64,000 nt of DNA from the NCBI RefSeq assembly GCF_023556315.2, contig NZ_CP116221.1, positions 3,052,001-3,116,000 of the forward strand, in the 5' to 3' direction. The DNA is from Psychroserpens ponticola. GTDB taxonomy: Bacteria > Bacteroidota > Bacteroidia > Flavobacteriales > Flavobacteriaceae. The notes beneath the pieces are model-generated. The model was given only the letters and a program-made list of their open reading frames with translations. It searched no databases and was not told the DNA's origin. Below are positions 17,911 to 26,406 of the stretch, one piece after another. The stretch's first letter is position 1; every line of letters begins with the position of its first letter. Both the position numbers and the translations under genes were made by a program.

Positions 17911-19719
17911 TTATTTCACAATTATTTTTGTTCTATACTTTAAATTGTTTTTTGCTACCACATTCATAACATATAATCCTGAATCTAAGTTTAATGGCAT
18001 TACAGTTCTACCTGAAAGAGAATTGAAAGTATTACTATAAACTATTTTACCTGTAATATCAACTATTACAACAGTTGCTTGATCGATTGGATTACCTGTG
18101 ATGATGACAAGTTCATTATCGATTGGGTTTTGACCAATCTTTATTAAATTTTCGCTTTCAAATGCTGAATTAGATAATGTTTCAGGTATAATTTCACTCA
18201 AAGCAAAAGCTACATTCTGTTCCGTTAGTTGAACATGATTTTCATTATCATCTGGCATATACCAATTTACAAAAGGCGTTTCATTTAAAGTATCGCCATT
18301 AGTCCCTGGATCTCCAAGATCAATATTATGATACCAATTAATTTCACCATCTGGAGACGAATCTAAAGCCATTCCACTTACAGAAGGAATAAAACTAAAT
18401 TTATCTATTTGTAAGGATGTAAGAAAACTATCAATTATTGGGTCACCTCCTAAACCATTGGTAAATCCACCAAGGTCAAACAATCCACCTGATGCAGCAT
18501 CAACACCATCAGAAAATATTGGTGCTTGAGCTTCAACTTCTACATCAACTAATGTTATAAAACCAAAAACAAGGAAACCTTCAACAAAAACTTTACTTAT
18601 CAATTGTGATCCATCTACAGTAGCTGGTGTGAAATTAATATTAATGTCTGCAGTTGTATCAGGCAAAGGAGATGTCGGAATTTCTAAATTTTGAATATCA
18701 AGTACAGTAAAACCAGGAGTTACATTTGTACTAGCTGTAGATTGATATGGAGTACCAATACCACTTCCATTAATAATAGATACATTTCTAGTTGTTTCTG
18801 GAAACCCTGAATTGGTTAGCGCATTGATATTTGTTTCAAAAACACCTCGATAAGGATGTGCTTCTGGCAATAGTTTTGCAGCATCAAACTCAAATTCACT
18901 TCCATCAACTAAATGTGATTCAAAATGATCTACAAGAAGTTGTCTAGCCGCTGAAGACTTCAGCAAACCATTAACAATCGGTTGAAGTGCTGTCACGTTC
19001 AAACCATCTCCTAAACCAAACCCTAAAAAGTTAAATTGATGCTGAAACCCTAAAGGCACATTAGCACCATGATGTGGAGAATCAAAAGAGATCCAAAGCC
19101 TTGTTTCATGATCAAGACTCTGGTTTTCCATATAATTTAATGCAAATCTAGAAATTAATCCTCCCATACTTGGTCCAATAATTACCAATTCCTCATCGCC
19201 TTGCTTATCTGTATTTAAAGTATTGATTAAATCGACCAAGAGCATAGCATTTCGTTCCATAAAATCTGCTCCTCCATCAATAAATGTACTTCCAGCAGGA
19301 TAATCAATTTCATCAATAATCATATCACCATTAGTATCAGCAACATCATCTATATTCAATAATGTGTTATCACTTAATCTTAAATAAGACGGAAAATTTA
19401 AAACCACAACATCAAAACCTTCTGCCCTAACCAAGTCTCCTAAATTTTGGTTACCACCTGAGCCATTGAAATCTAATAAACTATAAAGCCCAGGGACTGT
19501 TCTTCCATCTCCAGGATCAAAACCATCAACAAGAATAATTGGTTTATCTAAAACACCGTTATCGGTATCTAAATAAATTTCATATTCACCAAGACCAGCG
19601 AAACTAGTGACTCCGGAATAGCCGGATAAATCTGGAACAATTGCAGATTCAAATTCTACAACTTGCGCATTTGTTAAAAAGGGTAATACCAATAAAATCC
19701 AAGCGTATTTTTTTATCAT
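17911..19719 (-). CDS. Secreted alpha/beta hydrolase (lipase/esterase-like) with T9SS sorting domain
   Basis: Predicted type IX secreted enzyme of 602 residues. An N-terminal signal (MIKKYAWILLVLPFLTNAQ) is followed by a hydrolase domain with IILVDGFDPGDGR (61-73), the nucleophile elbow GPSMG with Ser184 and DSPHHGAN (213-220), which resembles the lid/oxyanion region of PGAP1- or lipase-like folds. The last ~70 residues (from IKIGQNPIDNEL) form a Por secretion-tail domain ending in KTIIVK-type strands that directs export and surface anchoring. A paralogue lies at 36037-39270. The substrate (lipid ester, polyester or peptide ester) cannot be told. It has its own terminators on both sides. Confidence 0.82.
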   Translation of the reverse strand: MIKKYAWILLVLPFLTNAQVVEFESAIVPDLSGYSGVTSFAGLGEYEIYLDTDNGVLDKPIILVDGFDPGDGRTVPGLYSLLDFNGSGGNQNLGDLVRAEGFDVVVLNFPSYLRLSDNTLLNIDDVADTNGDMIIDEIDYPAGSTFIDGGADFMERNAMLLVDLINTLNTDKQGDEELVIIGPSMGGLISRFALNYMENQSLDHETRLWISFDSPHHGANVPLGFQHQFNFLGFGLGDGLNVTALQPIVNGLLKSSAARQLLVDHFESHLVDGSEFEFDAAKLLPEAHPYRGVFETNINALTNSGFPETTRNVSIINGSGIGTPYQSTASTNVTPGFTVLDIQNLEIPTSPLPDTTADININFTPATVDGSQLISKVFVEGFLVFGFITLVDVEVEAQAPIFSDGVDAASGGLFDLGGFTNGLGGDPIIDSFLTSLQIDKFSFIPSVSGMALDSSPDGEINWYHNIDLGDPGTNGDTLNETPFVNWYMPDDNENHVQLTEQNVAFALSEIIPETLSNSAFESENLIKIGQNPIDNELVIITGNPIDQATVVIVDITGKIVYSNTFNSLSGRTVMPLNLDSGLYVMNVVAKNNLKYRTKIIVK

Positions 19720-19797
19720 AATGACATAATTTAAGTTATGCTTACAATATACGAAGTTTAATTATTTGTTTTTTAAGGATTTATAATTAAATACAAT

Positions 19798-19835
19798 AAA
19801 AAAATCCTCTAACGGTATATGTTGAGGATTTTTTT
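19798..19835 (-). terminator. Rho-independent terminator of pruA
   Basis: AAAAAAATCCTC (19798-19809) pairs with GAGGATTTTTTT (19824-19835); the inner TAAC/GTT bases extend the stem with one bulge. It lies 30 bp past the pruA stop on the minus strand. Confidence 0.8.
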
Positions 19836-19865
19836 AGCTTCAATAAGTGTTCAATAAGTGTATTC

Positions 19866-21491
19866 TTAACCTAAAAATGGATAACGATAATCTGTAGGTG
19901 TAACAAATGTTTCTTTAATCATTCGCGGAGACACCCAACGTAATAAGTTAAGTGCACTACCAGCTTTATCATTGGTACCTGAGGCTCTAGCTCCTCCAAA
20001 AGGTTGCTGACCTACAACAGCACCTGTTGGCTTATCGTTTATATAGAAGTTTCCAGCACAATTTTGTAAGGCTTTTGTTGCTTCTTGAATAGCATACCTA
20101 TCTGTTGATAAAATCGCACCAGTTAGAGCATATTCGCTTGTTTCATCTACTAATTTTAGAGTTTCTGAATATTGATTTTCATCATATACATATATTGTAA
20201 TTACTGGTCCAAATAACTCGGTACACATTGTTGTATAGTTTGGGTTATTTGTAACAATCACTGTAGGTTCAATAAAGTAACCTTTGCTTTTATCATAATT
20301 TCCACCAACAATAATTTCAGCATCTGCATCGGCTTTAGCTTGATCAATGTATTTCGCTAATTTATCAAAAGAACCTTCATGAATTACTGCGGTAACAAAG
20401 TTTTCTAAATCTGCAGGAGATCCCATTTTGAAAGACTTCACATCTGCTACAACTTGACTTTTAACGTCTTCCCAAATATTTGATGGTACGTAAGCACGTG
20501 AGGCTGCACTACATTTCTGACCTTGAAATTCAAAAGCACCTCTAGAAATTGCAGTCGCAACTTGTTTTGGGTTTGCCGATTTGTGTGCTACTATAAAATC
20601 TTTCCCTCCTGTTTCACCAACAATTCTAGGGTAGGTTTTATAGTTGTGAATATTATTTCCTATTTTTTTCCAAAGCTCCTTAAATATAAAAGTAGAACCT
20701 GTAAAATGTAAACCTGAAAAATCAGGACTATCCATTACTGTATCAGTAATCATAACTGGATCACCAAATACAACATTAATTACTCCTGGAGGAACACCTG
20801 CTTCTTCAAAAACATCCATAATTATTTTAGCAGAAAATATCTGACTATCACTAGGTTTCCATACTACAACATTGCCCATCATGGCCATACAGGCAGGAAG
20901 ATTGGCTGCAATTGCTGTAAAATTAAATGGAGTTACTGCATATACAAAACCTTCAAGTGGACGATATTCTAATCGGTTCCAAGCATCACTTGTACTATCT
21001 GGTTGCTCATGATAAATGTCTGTCATAAATTGCACATTAAAACGCAAGAAATCTATCAACTCACATGAGGCATCAATTTCTGCCTGATGCACTGTTTTAG
21101 ATTGCGCAATCATTGTTGCTGCGTTTATTTTTGCTCTGTAAGGGCCAGCAATTAATTCGGCTGCTTTTAAAAAAATACCTGCACGTTGTTCCCATGGTAA
21201 TTCTGCCCATTCAGTTCTTGCTTCTAAAGCCGTAGAAATAGCGTCATCAATATGAGATTTTTCAGCTAAATGATAATTACCAACAACGTGTTGATGATCA
21301 TGAGGTGCTGACATGGTTTTTGTGTTTCCTGTCGATACATTTTCACCATTAATGTACATAGGCACATCAATTTTTGAATTCCACATAGTGCTATAAGCCT
21401 CTAATACAGCTGCGCGTTCTGGTGAACCTGGAGCATATGACTTAACAGGTTCATTTATAGCCACTGGCACATTAAAAAATCCTTTTCCCAT
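19866..21491 (-). CDS. pruA: L-glutamate gamma-semialdehyde (1-pyrroline-5-carboxylate) dehydrogenase
   Basis: Oxidises glutamate gamma-semialdehyde to glutamate with NAD+, the second step of proline breakdown. The 541-residue protein is a monofunctional family member. Visible signatures are the cofactor segment TPFNFTAIAANLPA (187-200), Glu293 in GETGGKDF, the catalytic Cys327 in FQGQKCSAASR, and the C-terminal GARASGTNDKAGSALNLLRW. No proline dehydrogenase domain is fused and no putA gene is adjacent. A TACCTTTG promoter element lies 41 bp upstream. Confidence 0.96.
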   Translation of the reverse strand: MGKGFFNVPVAINEPVKSYAPGSPERAAVLEAYSTMWNSKIDVPMYINGENVSTGNTKTMSAPHDHQHVVGNYHLAEKSHIDDAISTALEARTEWAELPWEQRAGIFLKAAELIAGPYRAKINAATMIAQSKTVHQAEIDASCELIDFLRFNVQFMTDIYHEQPDSTSDAWNRLEYRPLEGFVYAVTPFNFTAIAANLPACMAMMGNVVVWKPSDSQIFSAKIIMDVFEEAGVPPGVINVVFGDPVMITDTVMDSPDFSGLHFTGSTFIFKELWKKIGNNIHNYKTYPRIVGETGGKDFIVAHKSANPKQVATAISRGAFEFQGQKCSAASRAYVPSNIWEDVKSQVVADVKSFKMGSPADLENFVTAVIHEGSFDKLAKYIDQAKADADAEIIVGGNYDKSKGYFIEPTVIVTNNPNYTTMCTELFGPVITIYVYDENQYSETLKLVDETSEYALTGAILSTDRYAIQEATKALQNCAGNFYINDKPTGAVVGQQPFGGARASGTNDKAGSALNLLRWVSPRMIKETFVTPTDYRYPFLG

Positions 21492-21531
21492 TTTATATTT
21501 TGATTAAAAATTGGTTATTGTTTTGAAGTTG

Positions 21532-21539
21532 CAAAGGTA
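21532..21539 (-). promoter_or_regulatory. -7 promoter element for pruA
   Basis: The minus strand reads TACCTTTG, matching TAnnTTTG, 41 bp before the pruA ATG. No good -33 element. Confidence 0.45.
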
Positions 21540-21630
21540 CAATTTTTTGATAACTAATGAGTTTAGCAACTATTAAATGGAAGTTAAAAAAATGCATAAT
21601 TTTTTGTAAGTTGCTTGCTTTAATTCTGAA

Positions 21631-22632
21631 ATGAACGACGCATTTATTATTACACTTGCTTATCCTGAAACCATAGTGACTCACGCTGAAGAATGGTACT
21701 CCCCTTTTCTTAGATTTTTGTTTGTTGGAAACAAGACACATGTAAGAGCTGGACATGCAGCTTTAGTTTTAATTGATAAATCTACTGGTGTTTTAGAATA
21801 TTTTGATTTTGGAAGATATACGACATCTTTAGGCCATGGTAGAGTTAGAGGTCGAGACACTGATTTCGAGCTACATATTCCTATTGTTCCACAAATTGAA
21901 AACAATCAAATTGCAAATCTTGATGACATTTTAAAATTTTTAGCGTCACATCCAAAACTCACTCATGGAGAGGGAAATCTATATGCTTCCGTTTGTAATG
22001 CCATAGATTATCAAAAAGCGAAACAGTATATAACTACAATTCAAAATCAAGGATTTATTCGTTATGCTGCATTTATAAAGAATGCTTCCAATTGTTCACG
22101 TTTTGTAACTGACACTTTAATTACGAGTGTTACTGATGCTTCCATCAAATCTAATCTTATTAAATCAAAATGGTTTACTCCAAGTACTATCGGAAATGTT
22201 GTTCTTTCTGACACAGAAAACCATGTTTATATCGTATCTGAGTCTCGTCAAATTTCAAAATTTAATTCAACTGTTAGAAAAGAAAATAGACGACTGTTTT
22301 TAGATGTTCTAAAAGGATACATCCCAAATGTAGTTGGATCACTTGAACCAAAACACAATACGATTATAAAAAATCATGCACAATGGTTAAGTGGCATTGG
22401 ATCGGGAGCTTGGTTTGAACTTTATGATTTGAATCACCAAACTGAATTTCGTTTCAGAAGAATTTCACCATATGGGAACATTGACTGTGATGGAATTTAC
22501 ATGATAGATTCTGAAGGGTTTGATATTTCAACTAACTATGAATTCATACATTATTCAAATTGTCAATATTTTCACATTATGCAGAATAATGCCACGTATA
22601 GATTTAAATTTTTGAAAAAATATAATGACTAG
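21631..22632 (+). CDS. Uncharacterised protein, possible permuted NlpC/P60-like fold (DUF6695-like)
   Basis: The 333-residue protein has no signal peptide or membrane helix. The N-terminal half contains RAGHAALVLIDKS (His42) followed by EYFDFGRY, and later NASNCSRFVTD (Cys155). A His in a strand-turn motif before an NC..F motif is the pattern of circularly permuted papain/NlpC-P60-like proteins such as YiiX/LRAT types, so His42 and Cys155 could form a catalytic pair. This is inference from motif order. The C-terminal part (from about residue 215) has a strand-rich region with aromatic residues and no recognised motif. I recall a flavobacterial family numbered DUF6695 with this look. It overlaps apaG tail to tail by four bases. 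Confidence 0.6.
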   Translation: MNDAFIITLAYPETIVTHAEEWYSPFLRFLFVGNKTHVRAGHAALVLIDKSTGVLEYFDFGRYTTSLGHGRVRGRDTDFELHIPIVPQIENNQIANLDDILKFLASHPKLTHGEGNLYASVCNAIDYQKAKQYITTIQNQGFIRYAAFIKNASNCSRFVTDTLITSVTDASIKSNLIKSKWFTPSTIGNVVLSDTENHVYIVSESRQISKFNSTVRKENRRLFLDVLKGYIPNVVGSLEPKHNTIIKNHAQWLSGIGSGAWFELYDLNHQTEFRFRRISPYGNIDCDGIYMIDSEGFDISTNYEFIHYSNCQYFHIMQNNATYRFKFLKKYND

Positions 22633-23015
22633 TTAAGCGCAAATGGCGCACTTAATTTAAATGAAGGAATAATCACTTTAAATTTATTGGTATTCGTAAA
22701 GTTAACCATATTGTAATGTCCTTGCATTGCACCAAATGGTGAAGTAAGTAAGCATCCAGAATTGTATGTATGAGATTCACCAGGTTTTAAAACAGGTTTT
22801 TTTCCTATAACGCCTTCACCTTCAATAATCTCAACATTATTAAGTGCATCTAACACTTTCCAATATCTAGAATTTAATTGTACAGAATCTTTACTTTGAT
22901 TTTCTATGGTAACTTTATATCCAAACGCGAAATGCACTTTATAATTTTTATAAAATGTGCCTTCGAAAGTTGTTTCGACAGAAATTTTTATACCACTAGT
23001 AACTTGTTGTACCAT
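22629..23015 (-). CDS. apaG: ApaG domain protein (Co2+/Mg2+ efflux-associated)
   Basis: Small cytoplasmic protein with an immunoglobulin/FN3-like fold. The 128 residues include the ApaG hallmarks VTIENQSKDSVQLNSRYW (34-51), EGVIGKKPVLKPGESHTY (81-98) and SPFGAMQGHYNMV near 108-120. ApaG is linked by genetics in other bacteria to Co2+ resistance and Mg2+ efflux, and its molecular role is unsettled. The gene ends inside the stop of the convergent gene (shared CTAG). Confidence 0.93.
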   Translation of the reverse strand: MVQQVTSGIKISVETTFEGTFYKNYKVHFAFGYKVTIENQSKDSVQLNSRYWKVLDALNNVEIIEGEGVIGKKPVLKPGESHTYNSGCLLTSPFGAMQGHYNMVNFTNTNKFKVIIPSFKLSAPFALN

Positions 23016-23125
23016 TAAAATAATTAAAATTAAGTTTGTAAAAATAGCTAAATTCTGACATAATATCTGAGTTTATTTCTAATTATGCAAAAATTTAACA
23101 CAAGAAACTACTTTTTTGTATCACA

Positions 23126-24487
23126 CTAAAAATCTTCCGAAGCAACAAATGCTTCTAAAGTTTTGAAAAATGCAACAATATCTTTTTCTTCAACTTGCGT
23201 ATTAATAGTCACTAATCTAACAAATGTATCCTCTCTAAATGTGCCATAGCCAACCATTAATTTTGAATGCTCATAGAGCTTAGTACACAAGGTTTTCGCT
23301 GAAACACCTTTATAGTTAAAACATACAGAAATAGAATCGTCAAAACTGTACAATGTATAATTTGGATTTGATTTTATATAATGTCTAGCAAAATCTGCAA
23401 GCTTGAATTGATGGTCTACAATTTTTTCAAGTCCAAGGTTTCCAACAGACTTCCAGAGTGTCCAAAGTTTTAAGGCATCGTTACGTCGACCACATTGAAG
23501 TGAGGTCTTACCTAAATTAAAAGCATCATCATCTGTTTGATAGAGATAATCGGCATCATTTGAAAACGATTGGTATAAGTGTTTTTTATTTTTAGTTACG
23601 ATAATTGAACATCCCAAAGGTGTACCTAACATCTTATGGGCATTTAAACTAAATGAATCTGTTAACTCAATACCTTCTACTAAATGTTGATATTGTTTAC
23701 TAAAAATAACGGAGCCACAATAAGCACCATCTAAATGCAACCAAAGGTTATGAGTTTTACAAACCTTACTGATGCTCACAACATGATCAAAAGCACCTAA
23801 AACAGTAGTTCCTGCAGTCGCATTTACAAAGAATGGATGATAACCTTTGTTAATATCATTTTGAATTTGAACTGCTAAATCTTCAGTCAACATTTCACCT
23901 TTAGCATTTGTTTTTACAGACCTTACTTGTTGTCTTCCAATACCAGCAAAAGATGCATTTTTAGTCACTGAATAATGAGATGCATCTGAAGTATATGCTA
24001 TTAATCTCTTAGACACACCTTCATTTCTTATTGAAGCATCAAAAGCATCTCTAGCCATTAACATTGCCATATAATTACTCATTGAACCTCCAGGTGCTAG
24101 TGTACCATCACTCTCATTACCATAACCTATGCGATTACAAATTTGTTGCAATATTACTTTTTCGATGCCAACTTGAACTCCAGCAACTTTATATGTGTAC
24201 ATGCTATTATTAAGCATTACAGCCAATAAATCTCCTAAAGTCGCTCTAGAGATTCTTCCACCAAACAACTGATTAAAAAAAGCTTTTGAGGCTGTTTTGG
24301 GAGTGCTTTTCACAATATCTTTTAACGTATTTTTAAAGGCATCATCAATTGTAGGTTCGTCTCTAAGCTCTAGATCTATAGTATTATAAAGTGTTTTGGC
24401 ATCAATAGGTACTGCAACAGGATTGTTTGTTTCTTCAGAAATTAAAAACTCAGCGAGTTCAATAAACAATTTTAAGTCGTTATGCAT
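23126..24487 (-). CDS. Group II PLP decarboxylase, probable cysteine sulfinate (or glutamate) decarboxylase
   Basis: Cytoplasmic fold-type I decarboxylase of 453 residues. It shows FFNQLFGG near 71-78, APGGSMSNY (131-139), the PLP-stacking His171 in DASHYSV, TAGTTVLGAFD (224-234), Asp253 in HLDGAYCG, the Schiff-base Lys285 in LNAHKMLG and CGRRNDALKLWTLWK near 334-348. The last block and the HYS, TTVLGAFD and FFNQLF blocks closely follow animal cysteine sulfinate decarboxylase and glutamate decarboxylase as I know them. The gene is divergent from a cysteine dioxygenase (96 bp apart), whose product is cysteine sulfinate, so hypotaurine formation is the best guess. Aspartate, glutamate or 2,4-diaminobutyrate are other possible substrates. 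Confidence 0.8.
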   Translation of the reverse strand: MHNDLKLFIELAEFLISEETNNPVAVPIDAKTLYNTIDLELRDEPTIDDAFKNTLKDIVKSTPKTASKAFFNQLFGGRISRATLGDLLAVMLNNSMYTYKVAGVQVGIEKVILQQICNRIGYGNESDGTLAPGGSMSNYMAMLMARDAFDASIRNEGVSKRLIAYTSDASHYSVTKNASFAGIGRQQVRSVKTNAKGEMLTEDLAVQIQNDINKGYHPFFVNATAGTTVLGAFDHVVSISKVCKTHNLWLHLDGAYCGSVIFSKQYQHLVEGIELTDSFSLNAHKMLGTPLGCSIIVTKNKKHLYQSFSNDADYLYQTDDDAFNLGKTSLQCGRRNDALKLWTLWKSVGNLGLEKIVDHQFKLADFARHYIKSNPNYTLYSFDDSISVCFNYKGVSAKTLCTKLYEHSKLMVGYGTFREDTFVRLVTINTQVEEKDIVAFFKTLEAFVASEDF

Positions 24488-24583
24488 AAGTGGTTTTGGT
24501 TCTCTAATTTTTGGCTTTGTGTAAATTTATTCCTATTTTCTCAAATTATTATAACAATCTCTTTCTAATTTATTTTTAGCTTA

Positions 24584-25129
24584 TTGAAATCGCCAGAAAA
24601 CATTCAAGAATTAATACAACTGTTGTCGGAAACCACAAAATCGCATTACAATTCAATATTGAATAATTTTGATTTTAACACCATAGAATTTCAAGATTTC
24701 GAGAGTTGGTCATCAAAAAAATACACTCGAAATTGCTTGTATAAAGATTCACAATTTGAATTGCTTTTATTGTGTTGGAATGAAGGTCAAGAGACTTCAA
24801 TACATGGTCATGATGGTGAAGATTGTTGGGTATATTTATTACATGGAGAAATGGAAGAAGTTTTTTATTCATTAGACGATTCTAATTACCTAGTAGAAGA
24901 ACGGTCGCAAAATATCTTACCTCAACAGTTATCATTTATGAATGATAGAATTGGTTTTCATAAATTAAGAAATCGATTTAATGGAAAGTCTATGAGTTTG
25001 CATTTATACGCAAAACCAATTGAACAGTGTCGTTTTTATTGTGAAACTTCAGAACAATTCATTGAAAAAAAACTAAAATATGACACGCATAAAGAGTTGA
25101 TATTTGGTGTTACTTGCAAGCTAATATGA
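24584..25129 (+). CDS. Cysteine dioxygenase (type I)
   Basis: Non-haem iron cupin that oxidises cysteine to cysteine sulfinate. The 181 residues contain the metal ligands His74 and His76 in HGHDGEDC, the third His126 in GFHKLRN, Cys81 at the position that forms the Cys-Tyr crosslink in mammalian CDO, and Tyr142 in SLHLYAKP as its partner. Both crosslink residues being present is notable, since many bacterial enzymes lack the Cys. The start is TTG at 24584; no in-frame ATG exists before the conserved region. The stop overlaps the ATG of the following regulator gene (ATGA), so the two are translationally coupled. Confidence 0.9.
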   Translation: MKSPENIQELIQLLSETTKSHYNSILNNFDFNTIEFQDFESWSSKKYTRNCLYKDSQFELLLLCWNEGQETSIHGHDGEDCWVYLLHGEMEEVFYSLDDSNYLVEERSQNILPQQLSFMNDRIGFHKLRNRFNGKSMSLHLYAKPIEQCRFYCETSEQFIEKKLKYDTHKELIFGVTCKLI

Positions 25130-25662
25130 ACCCAATTTCAAATTTAATTGACAAAATAAACAGCCAACAACTTTGGGATAGAGAAATCGAATTAGAACGC
25201 AATGAATATTTAAAGGTAAAAGGAAGTATTGACACAAATATTTATTTGGTAAAAAGTGGGAGCCTAAGAATATTTGTAGTTGATGAATTCGAAGAACATA
25301 CAATAAGATTTGGTTATAAGGACAACTTAATAGCCTCTCTAGATTCTTTTTTAAATGAAAAACCTTCAGACTTCTATATTCAAGCGTTAAAAAGAACTCA
25401 TGTTAAAATCATCAATAAGAAAAAGTATAAATCCTTCATCGAATCATCATCAGAAAATAAAGAAATATGGCTTTCTATTTTAGAGAGTTTCGTTTTGCAG
25501 CAAATGGAAAGAGAAAGAGATATTCTTACATCATCTCCAATTGAACGATACAAAAGAGTATTGGAACGAAGTCCTCAGCTATTTCAAGAAGTACCAAATA
25601 AATATATTGCTTCGTATTTAAGAATGACACCTGAAACACTTTCTAGAATTAAAAAATCTTAA
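25126..25662 (+). CDS. Crp/Fnr-family transcriptional regulator
   Basis: The 178-residue protein has an N-terminal cyclic-nucleotide-binding-like beta roll (EYLKVKGSIDTNIYLVKSG near residues 27-45) and a short C-terminal winged helix (VPNKYIASYLRMTPETLSRI at the end), the pattern of small Bacteroidota Crp-like regulators. The ATG at 25126 overlaps the stop of the cysteine dioxygenase gene. An upstream in-frame TTG at 25114 is possible but lies inside that gene. No cysteine cluster for an Fe-S sensor is seen, so it is not a classical FNR. Control of the cysteine dioxygenase/decarboxylase pair is inferred from coupling. Confidence 0.85.
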   Translation: MNPISNLIDKINSQQLWDREIELERNEYLKVKGSIDTNIYLVKSGSLRIFVVDEFEEHTIRFGYKDNLIASLDSFLNEKPSDFYIQALKRTHVKIINKKKYKSFIESSSENKEIWLSILESFVLQQMERERDILTSSPIERYKRVLERSPQLFQEVPNKYIASYLRMTPETLSRIKKS

Positions 25663-25718
25663 TTTCAATCAATTTTTTTAAAAAATTATCTATTGATATT
25701 TGTCATAAAATAAATATA

Positions 25719-26312
25719 ATGGCATTAGCAACTGAAAAATTATTACAAAACTTATTAGAGATTACTCGTGAGAACTTAAACAGCGTAGAACAATTAAAAA
25801 AGCAACCTCTTGATTCTCTCAATTGGAAACAAGACTCTGAAAGTTGGAGTGCATTAGAATGCATTGAACATCTAAATTGGTATGGAGATTTCTATATTCC
25901 AGAAATAACAAACAAAATAAAAACTTCTAAATACAAGCATTCTGAAATTTTTAAAAGTAATTGGCTAGGTAAATATTTTAGCAAATCAGTTTCTTACAAT
26001 GAGGATTTAAACAAAATGAAAACGTTTAAATCTATGAATCCTTTAAACTCAAAACTAGATATTCAAACACTACACAAATTTATAAATCAACAACATCAAA
26101 TAATAGAGCTTTTAGATAAGTCTAAAAAAGTAAATTTAGACAAAACTAAAACAGCAATTTCAATTTCATCATTAATCAAATTGAGATTAGGTGATACATT
26201 TAGGGTTGTAATATATCATAATGAAAGACATATTAAACAAGCAGAAAAGACAGTGAAATTGCCAGAAGGTAACAACGTGCATAATCAATGCTATCCTCCT
26301 ACTTCAATTTAA
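25719..26312 (+). CDS. DinB-superfamily protein
   Basis: The 197-residue four-helix-bundle protein has the DinB_2 pattern: SESWSALECIEHLNWYGDFY near residues 42-61 supplies one His, and YHNERHIKQAE near 166-176 supplies the other two metal-ligand His. The superfamily includes metal-dependent thiol-S-transferases (bacillithiol and mycothiol types) and proteins of unknown role. It starts 56 bp after the Crp-like gene on the same strand. A role in thiol chemistry would fit the cysteine genes before it but is not shown by the sequence. Confidence 0.82.
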   Translation: MALATEKLLQNLLEITRENLNSVEQLKKQPLDSLNWKQDSESWSALECIEHLNWYGDFYIPEITNKIKTSKYKHSEIFKSNWLGKYFSKSVSYNEDLNKMKTFKSMNPLNSKLDIQTLHKFINQQHQIIELLDKSKKVNLDKTKTAISISSLIKLRLGDTFRVVIYHNERHIKQAEKTVKLPEGNNVHNQCYPPTSI

Positions 26313-26406
26313 ATTTATATCTTTAATCATCTGATTTGCTACAACTGAAAATCCTGCAGATTCTAAGCCGCACAAATCATACACAACACATTAATCCTAA
26401 TTCAAT

